A stretch of 64,000 nt of DNA, taken from Faucicola osloensis_C. GTDB taxonomy: Bacteria; Pseudomonadota; Gammaproteobacteria; Pseudomonadales; Moraxellaceae. The stretch is taken from positions 62,001 to 126,000 of the forward strand of contig JABAHL010000003.1 in assembly GCA_019353055.1 (NCBI GenBank). Direction: 5' to 3'. The translations under genes were made by a program, and so were the position numbers. The notes beneath the pieces were generated by a model. It had not been told where the DNA came from, searched no databases, and saw only the letters and a list, made by a program, of their open reading frames with translations. This document shows positions 59,409-64,000 of the stretch, in pieces. Every line of letters starts with the position of its first letter. Position 1 is the stretch's first letter.

Positions 59409-60582
59409 CTAAATACTTCCCATATATTTCGATAGAGGTTTTAATTCTAGCTCTTAAGTAACCCAAATTATTAGGGGATTTAGCATGGGAATCATCCTTT
59501 CTAAATTCTTGATATTTCTCTGATAATTCTTTCAATATTTCTAGACGTTTTGAAACATCTATTAATCTACCTTCAAACAGCACATAATAAACCAATCCGA
59601 ATAATGCTAAATCTAAACTTATTATAGATTTGAATTCCTTCTTATCTTTATAAATAATAGAAATTTGTTCTTTAAGTTTTTCTAATCTAGTGAATAGAAT
59701 ATTATTAGGAAATAAATCTAAAAATTTTCCAAACTTTGAAGAGCTAATATTTGATACAACTGAATATATATACTCTTCATAGTATTTTTCCATCTGCATC
59801 TTTGAACCTTTTGCGACTTTTGCTACATCTTTTATATGGAAGTACTGAGATATAAGCGAAATATATCTAACAAAATCGGCACTCACTTTATTATTATTAA
59901 TTGTTATTTTAAAGTTTTTCATAAAATCTGGGTCAAAAAATGGTTTTAAATCTTTATCCAAATAATATAATGATGCTCTACTTTCTTGAGGCAACAGAGT
60001 TTCCCCTTGAATGTTTATTGCTCTAAAAACAGAGGAATAGTATTTTTGTTGTGATTTTTGGTCTTGAATCGCAGGGACTAAAAAACAAAACCCTAGATAA
60101 TTATTTTCTAAGAAATCTATATCAATTTCATTTATAGTCTTATAATTTTTGCCTTTATTTTGCAATATTTCCTGCTTAGTAGTTCCTTTTTCTTGAAGTT
60201 TAGTGAAGTTCCACTCCAACATATTGTCTGAATCCATTTCATCGTCTTGAGGCTCATCCATTGAATTATTATAAATTTTGTTTTGACTATTTTTTTTAAA
60301 AGAGTCTCTATTGGGATATATGCCTAGATATGAAAGCAAAATACTTGTCAGTCTCTGCTGTCCATCTAAGACTAAGTTAGAATTCTTATTATCTTCTTGA
60401 AAAGAACCGATAGTGACTGGAGGAATAAAATGTTTTTCTTCAAAAGCTTTTATAAGTGTTTCAACTTTTTTTTCTTCCCATACGAAGTATCTTTGATATT
60501 CAGGTAATTCAATATTTTTTGAAAGGATTAAATCAATCCAATGTTTCAGTGAATATTCACCGTAATAAACCTTATTTTCCAT
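59395..60582 (-). CDS. DUF262 (GmrS/ParB-like) domain protein
   Basis: 395 residues from the ATG at 60582; upstream AGGAATAAAGAGG supports it over a frame from 60645. The N-terminal DUF262 domain is clear: WIDLILSKNIELPEYQRYFVWEEKKVE at about 14-40 and the nucleotide-binding VLDGQQRLTSILLSYLG (about 72-88) with the DGQQR motif. A second half is helical with a Lys-rich region (AKVAKGSKMQMEKYYEEYI), no DUF1524 HNH domain being visible, so it is not a complete GmrSD. Its 14-nt overlap with the HEPN gene implies coupled translation. DUF262 modules sense modified DNA or nucleotides in type IV restriction. Confidence 0.88.
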   Translation of the reverse strand: MENKVYYGEYSLKHWIDLILSKNIELPEYQRYFVWEEKKVETLIKAFEEKHFIPPVTIGSFQEDNKNSNLVLDGQQRLTSILLSYLGIYPNRDSFKKNSQNKIYNNSMDEPQDDEMDSDNMLEWNFTKLQEKGTTKQEILQNKGKNYKTINEIDIDFLENNYLGFCFLVPAIQDQKSQQKYYSSVFRAINIQGETLLPQESRASLYYLDKDLKPFFDPDFMKNFKITINNNKVSADFVRYISLISQYFHIKDVAKVAKGSKMQMEKYYEEYIYSVVSNISSSKFGKFLDLFPNNILFTRLEKLKEQISIIYKDKKEFKSIISLDLALFGLVYYVLFEGRLIDVSKRLEILKELSEKYQEFRKDDSHAKSPNNLGYLRARIKTSIEIYGKYLDESA

Positions 60583-60685
60583 CCTCTTTATTCCTATATT
60601 AATATTCAAGAATCTAAACTTAGTAAATGAACTTTTGAAAAACATTATCCATTATTAGCACACTCCACATTAAACAATGTTATTA

Positions 60686-61894
60686 TTATTTTTCAACAAG
60701 TATCTGTAATTCTTTATCAAATCTATAATTAACAACCTCTCCACTAACAATCAACTTAATGGCTTCTTCAATCACGTTTTTGGGCACAATAAACCATTCC
60801 CGAGGATTTACTCGTAGATTGTCTTTGGTATCAAACTCGATATCTAAACAAGCAGTTGCAAAAACTCTGTGAATTAATTGCTCAAATTTTTTAGCATTCA
60901 AATTATAAATTTGATAAGTTTCTACAATTGCTACATCAGCATAGAGATACGTCGCTTCATTTTTAGCATTCTTAATACGTTCTTCAACTGGCGTGCTAGA
61001 AAAGCCTATTTTATAAAGATTTTTAATATCTTTAATTTCTGGTCGCTGAGACTTTGATTTTAAAATATATATCCAACCTAAGCTTTCATCTTCATCATTT
61101 ATGTTTTCTGTAATATCGAAAGAATCTAATTGTTCCGCTCTATCCAGTTCAGAGACCATCTTTGCACCTCCGTTATAGATTGCTTTACTCACAGAACGAT
61201 AATACATATTGCTGACAGTCCCATTTTCAAAAATAGTTCTAGTTCTGCCATCCTTTCGATTTATCATCGAACTTTTTAAGTTAGAGTCTTTTCGGCTTTC
61301 TTCAGTGCTTTCCAAAAAAATCATAACACCATCAATGAAATAAAACCTTCCAGCCTCAAGCTCATCATCAACGTTTTTGAACTCTATTATCTTTCTTTTA
61401 CCATCCTTAATTTCTTGATGTACTTTATGAAACATTTTTTCGTAGGGAGCAAACTCTCTGTCACCCAGTGGTTTGCGTTTTGCCATAAAGTCGGTTTTGG
61501 CTCTATCTTCTTCTTTGGGGATATGACGGTATTTAAAAATAGATAAATCATCCGAGGTATCTAAAATTCCCGAATCATCGTTAAACACATCCTCTAGCGT
61601 AGGCGAATCAATATCCACATGACCTAAAAGGTTATGTCTATCAAAAGGCTTAAGTGTTTTCTTAATAACTTCATCATTGCGAACTTTTTTAAGTCTAGCC
61701 ATTAATGCGTATTCAGACATACTACCTTGACTTGGCTCACGATGATTTTTATCAAAGAAAACATTTATCTCTTCAAACTCATCAATCAGGCGGTCTTCAT
61801 CAGTTTTGATTTGAGTAGCCTTGGCTTTGGTATCTAAAATACCAAAGCTATCGTCATTAAATATATCGTCTAGCGTTAATTTTTTATCCGACAT
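60686..61894 (-). CDS. GIY-YIG (T5orf172/MUG113-like) nuclease protein
   Basis: 402 residues. C-terminal T5orf172-like GIY-YIG domain (about 268-395): GWIYILKSKSQ, NLYKIGFSSTPVEERIKNA, KKFEQLIHRVFATA and VNPREWFIVP, with the usual Tyr, Arg and His/Glu positions. The N-terminal 120 residues carry two copies of a short motif, TLDDIFNDDSFGILDT (about 7-22) and TLEDVFNDDSGILDT (about 99-113), separated by a helical KLKK-containing region. Similar to proteins coupled to SF2 helicases. It starts 12 nt after the helicase stop, so the two are co-transcribed, and leaves 103 nt to the DUF262 gene. Confidence 0.85.
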   Translation of the reverse strand: MSDKKLTLDDIFNDDSFGILDTKAKATQIKTDEDRLIDEFEEINVFFDKNHREPSQGSMSEYALMARLKKVRNDEVIKKTLKPFDRHNLLGHVDIDSPTLEDVFNDDSGILDTSDDLSIFKYRHIPKEEDRAKTDFMAKRKPLGDREFAPYEKMFHKVHQEIKDGKRKIIEFKNVDDELEAGRFYFIDGVMIFLESTEESRKDSNLKSSMINRKDGRTRTIFENGTVSNMYYRSVSKAIYNGGAKMVSELDRAEQLDSFDITENINDEDESLGWIYILKSKSQRPEIKDIKNLYKIGFSSTPVEERIKNAKNEATYLYADVAIVETYQIYNLNAKKFEQLIHRVFATACLDIEFDTKDNLRVNPREWFIVPKNVIEEAIKLIVSGEVVNYRFDKELQILVEK

Positions 61895-61906
61895 AATAAA
61901 CTACCC

Positions 61907-63886
61907 TTAAATTTCATCCATTTGACGTTTACGTTTTAGCTCTCTCAGAAATACAATAGCTTCTGCCATTCGCTTTTCTTTTGGGTCAAAGGACTGTAAA
62001 TTAGGTAATTCACCTGTTCGTTCACGATATTCAACTATTTTAGGCCAAAGTAGCAGTGCTTCTTCTTCAGTCATCTCTACTTTTATAGATTGAATGTGGT
62101 CATCAATTAATTTTAAAGTTTTAGAAGTAATCGCCTTGGATAGTATCTCAAAAGCTTTTTGGAAAGGGTTGATTTGGTCAATCAAGTCAATATGAATATC
62201 ATCGATATTGACGAAGCTATTTGCCATTCTGATGAATTTTTTATCACCTTGCTCTACGATTTCACCATTTTTAACGACAGAGTCAAGCACAACATGTTGT
62301 CTAACAGCCTCAACCTCTTCATCATTCAAGTCTGGATAGATTTCTTTAATAATTTTGGGAATTAGGACTTTATTAATAACTTCAGGTTCGACGTTTCCAG
62401 GCATCGCCTTGAGCATAGTATCATCTTGCAATATTTTGGCTTTTAAATCATTCAAATCCTGCTCAATAATATCTTTGGCACGTTTAGAGGTTGGCGTTTT
62501 AAATCCTCGGACACGAATAGTATTCTCGTCATCATTTTTCTTATCGTTCTCAGCCTCATTCTCAGCTTCAGATTTGAGTTTAAAGTTAAAGTTAGGGGCA
62601 AGTACCTGCTCCATTAGTAAAGACGCTGTAATCGCTTTTAGCATGTTATTTACGGCTATTTTGACCTCAGTTCCCTCAGCTTCAGGTTCTGCTATCAAGT
62701 TGGTAAATTGAGCATGTGTTTTATTTGAGCTATCTCGAGTGGCTCGACCAATAATTTGAATAATTTCAGTCAATGAGCCACGGTATCCGATTGTGAGTGC
62801 GTGTTCACAAAATGGCCAGTCAAAACCTTCTTTTGCCATACCTAAAGCGATAATGATATCAATCGCATCAACATTATCCATCGCATGCGTGCGAAGATAA
62901 GTCGAGATTTTTTCACGCTCTTTTGGCTCATCATTGACCAAATCTGCAACCTTCAATGTTTTGCCAGTTTGGGGATTTTTGACATAGATAACGCCTGTAT
63001 CAGAGTCTTGATAATCCACATCCCCTAGAACATCAATAATATGACCAACTTCTGCCATTTTATCTTTGGAAGACTCATTAGCATTAACATTGGGAATATG
63101 AATGATAGTCTTTTTGGTGACATCAAGAATTTCTGCCAATGCTGATATGTCTTTATCGAATGGCTTTTTGAAATAGCGACCAGTATAGAAGTGGTAACCA
63201 ATGCCTAATGATTTTAGATATTCATAGCCATTTAATTGTTGATAGTAGTTATAAGTTACTTTGGTAAACTTAATTTCGTCTTCAGGCAGTAATACTGGTA
63301 CGTTATCACCTCTAAAGTATGAACCTGTCATGGCTACGATATGAGCATTTGATTTTGCCATGATATTTTTCATGACTTCACCAAGTCGGTTATCGCCGTC
63401 AGCCGAGACATGATGGAATTCATCAATTGCAATCAAACAGTCATTGAATTGTTTTGCATCTAGTTCATCACAGGCAAATCGGAATGTAGCATGGGTACAA
63501 ATCAAGATTTTTTCATCAGAATCCAAGAACTCAAGGAATGCCGATACCTTGCTTTTTTCCGAGCCTGATGTACAAAGGTTATAATGAGGATTTGGTAACC
63601 AATCGGCAAAGAAGCCACCTTTTGATAATGCTGTCGCCTTGAAAGAAGCACCAATATTACGTTCAGGTACTGCGACAATTACCTTTTTAATGCCTTGGTT
63701 TTGTAGTTTTTCAAGTGCAATAAACATCAAAGCTCGTGACTTACCTGATGCAGGTGGGGCTTTGATAAGTAGGTATTGGGCTGAGTTTGCTTTAAATGCA
63801 ATTTGTTGCATTTCACGCATACCTTGGTCATTGGTTTTTTTACTTGTACCTGTTTGATTGTATTCTGATTTGAAAAAGTCTGGCAT
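61907..63886 (-). CDS. SF2 (DEAD/DEAH-like) helicase
   Basis: 659 residues. RecA fold 1: Walker A APPASGKS (Lys49), motif Ia VIVAVPERN, motif II DEFHH (about residue 152), motif III MTGSYFRG. RecA fold 2: IIHIPNVNAN, GMAKEGFDWP and motif VI QIIGRATRDS (about 380). The C-terminal region (430-659) is helical and acidic, with no nuclease motif recognised. Unlike HsdR it has no PD-ExK domain; the GIY-YIG protein next door could be the nuclease. AAAGGATAAAAA precedes the ATG at 63886. It is the first gene of the block seen here, but there may be others to the right. Confidence 0.88.
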   Translation of the reverse strand: MPDFFKSEYNQTGTSKKTNDQGMREMQQIAFKANSAQYLLIKAPPASGKSRALMFIALEKLQNQGIKKVIVAVPERNIGASFKATALSKGGFFADWLPNPHYNLCTSGSEKSKVSAFLEFLDSDEKILICTHATFRFACDELDAKQFNDCLIAIDEFHHVSADGDNRLGEVMKNIMAKSNAHIVAMTGSYFRGDNVPVLLPEDEIKFTKVTYNYYQQLNGYEYLKSLGIGYHFYTGRYFKKPFDKDISALAEILDVTKKTIIHIPNVNANESSKDKMAEVGHIIDVLGDVDYQDSDTGVIYVKNPQTGKTLKVADLVNDEPKEREKISTYLRTHAMDNVDAIDIIIALGMAKEGFDWPFCEHALTIGYRGSLTEIIQIIGRATRDSSNKTHAQFTNLIAEPEAEGTEVKIAVNNMLKAITASLLMEQVLAPNFNFKLKSEAENEAENDKKNDDENTIRVRGFKTPTSKRAKDIIEQDLNDLKAKILQDDTMLKAMPGNVEPEVINKVLIPKIIKEIYPDLNDEEVEAVRQHVVLDSVVKNGEIVEQGDKKFIRMANSFVNIDDIHIDLIDQINPFQKAFEILSKAITSKTLKLIDDHIQSIKVEMTEEEALLLWPKIVEYRERTGELPNLQSFDPKEKRMAEAIVFLRELKRKRQMDEI

Positions 63887-63915
63887 TTTTTATCCTTTGA
63901 AAAGGTGAATTTTTG

Positions 63916-63932
63916 TATATCTAACAGATATA
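63916..63932 (-). promoter_or_regulatory. Palindromic operator candidate before the helicase gene
   Basis: TATATCT-AAC-AGATATA, a perfect 7-bp inverted repeat 30-46 nt upstream of the helicase ATG, within an AT-rich stretch holding -10-like words on the minus strand (TTGTAT-N16-TATATC). Suggests a repressor site. Confidence 0.4.
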
Positions 63933-63961
63933 TAATTTTCGAAATTTAATACAATAGAGAT

Positions 63962-63998
63962 TATCAAAGACTCGTCATAGGATGGCGTGTCTTTGATA
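63962..63998. repeat. Inverted repeat at the right window edge
   Basis: TATCAAAGAC (63962-63971) with GTCTTTGATA (63989-63998), a perfect 10-bp pair, continued inward after one T-T mismatch by six more pairs (one wobble) around a short loop. It may be a hairpin terminator of a gene beyond the edge or part of a structured RNA; the window ends before a T-run could be seen. Confidence 0.55.
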
Positions 63999-64000
63999 CC

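Noticed and set aside
56250..64000. Mobile element with integrase or transposase
   Set aside because: No recombinase gene or paired att-like direct repeat could be identified inside the window; transfer is inferred only from composition and content.

Overview
The window is a stretch of gammaproteobacterial chromosome. Gene content, gene order and moderately low GC (judged by eye) point to the Moraxellaceae, something like Moraxella, Faucicola or Psychrobacter; the species cannot be fixed from the sequence alone. From position 1 to about 56.2 kb it is a conserved core backbone. From about 56.25 kb to the right edge it is an AT-rich accessory island.

Core layout. 1-3659 (minus): pilB, pilC and pilD (pilD cut by the window edge), the motor, platform and leader peptidase of type IV pili. 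4082-17494 (plus): tpiA, secG, tRNA-Leu(GAG) and initiator tRNA-Met, then the translation and RNA cluster rimP-nusA-infB-rbfA-(DUF4105)-truB-(DJ-1/PfpI and a small ORF)-rpsO-pnp. This is the well-known metY-rimP-nusA-infB-rbfA-truB-rpsO-pnp order with insertions. RNA hairpins precede rpsO and pnp. 17521-26299: small unknowns, a degenerate macrodomain-like protein, a membrane coiled-coil protein, a zinc ribbon plus oligopeptidase A, an EEP-family hydrolase and RNase R. 26682-35193: rlmH, a YgiD-type dioxygenase, a Bcr/CflA transporter, psd, dtd, phoB-phoR behind a Pho box, dadA and mscL. 35386-40551: typA, an OmpA-family porin, an orphan type IV pseudopilin and pdxJ. 40572-46623 (minus): recO, era, rnc, DUF4845, lepB and lepA, the classic lepA-lepB-rnc-era-recO-pdxJ operon. 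46801-56212: yjdM, ygfZ, an HI0933-family flavoprotein, acs, the glutathione-dependent formaldehyde pathway pair (class III ADH plus S-formylglutathione hydrolase) and an FMN glutamate-synthase-like protein.

Accessory island. After a hairpin at 56225-56250 come three phased copies of a 19-bp repeat and a 5'-truncated XRE regulator remnant. Next is an XRE/ImmA-IrrE pair, whose promoter spacer is overlapped by one arm of a perfect 14-bp inverted repeat, followed by two mini zinc-ribbon genes. On the opposite strand is a four-gene block reading helicase, then GIY-YIG protein, then DUF262 protein, then HEPN-like protein (63886 down to 58665). An SF2 helicase, a GIY-YIG (T5orf172-like) protein, a DUF262 (GmrS/ParB-like) protein with the DGQQR motif, and an Rx4H protein look like a multi-effector anti-mobile-element or anti-phage system. 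Short gaps or overlaps join the helicase to the GIY-YIG gene and DUF262 to HEPN. A perfect small palindrome sits in front of the helicase gene. This block is the best candidate for an undescribed system. It may continue beyond the right edge, where a DNA methyltransferase would be a natural partner to look for.

No rRNA operon, CRISPR array, transposase or integrase was seen.
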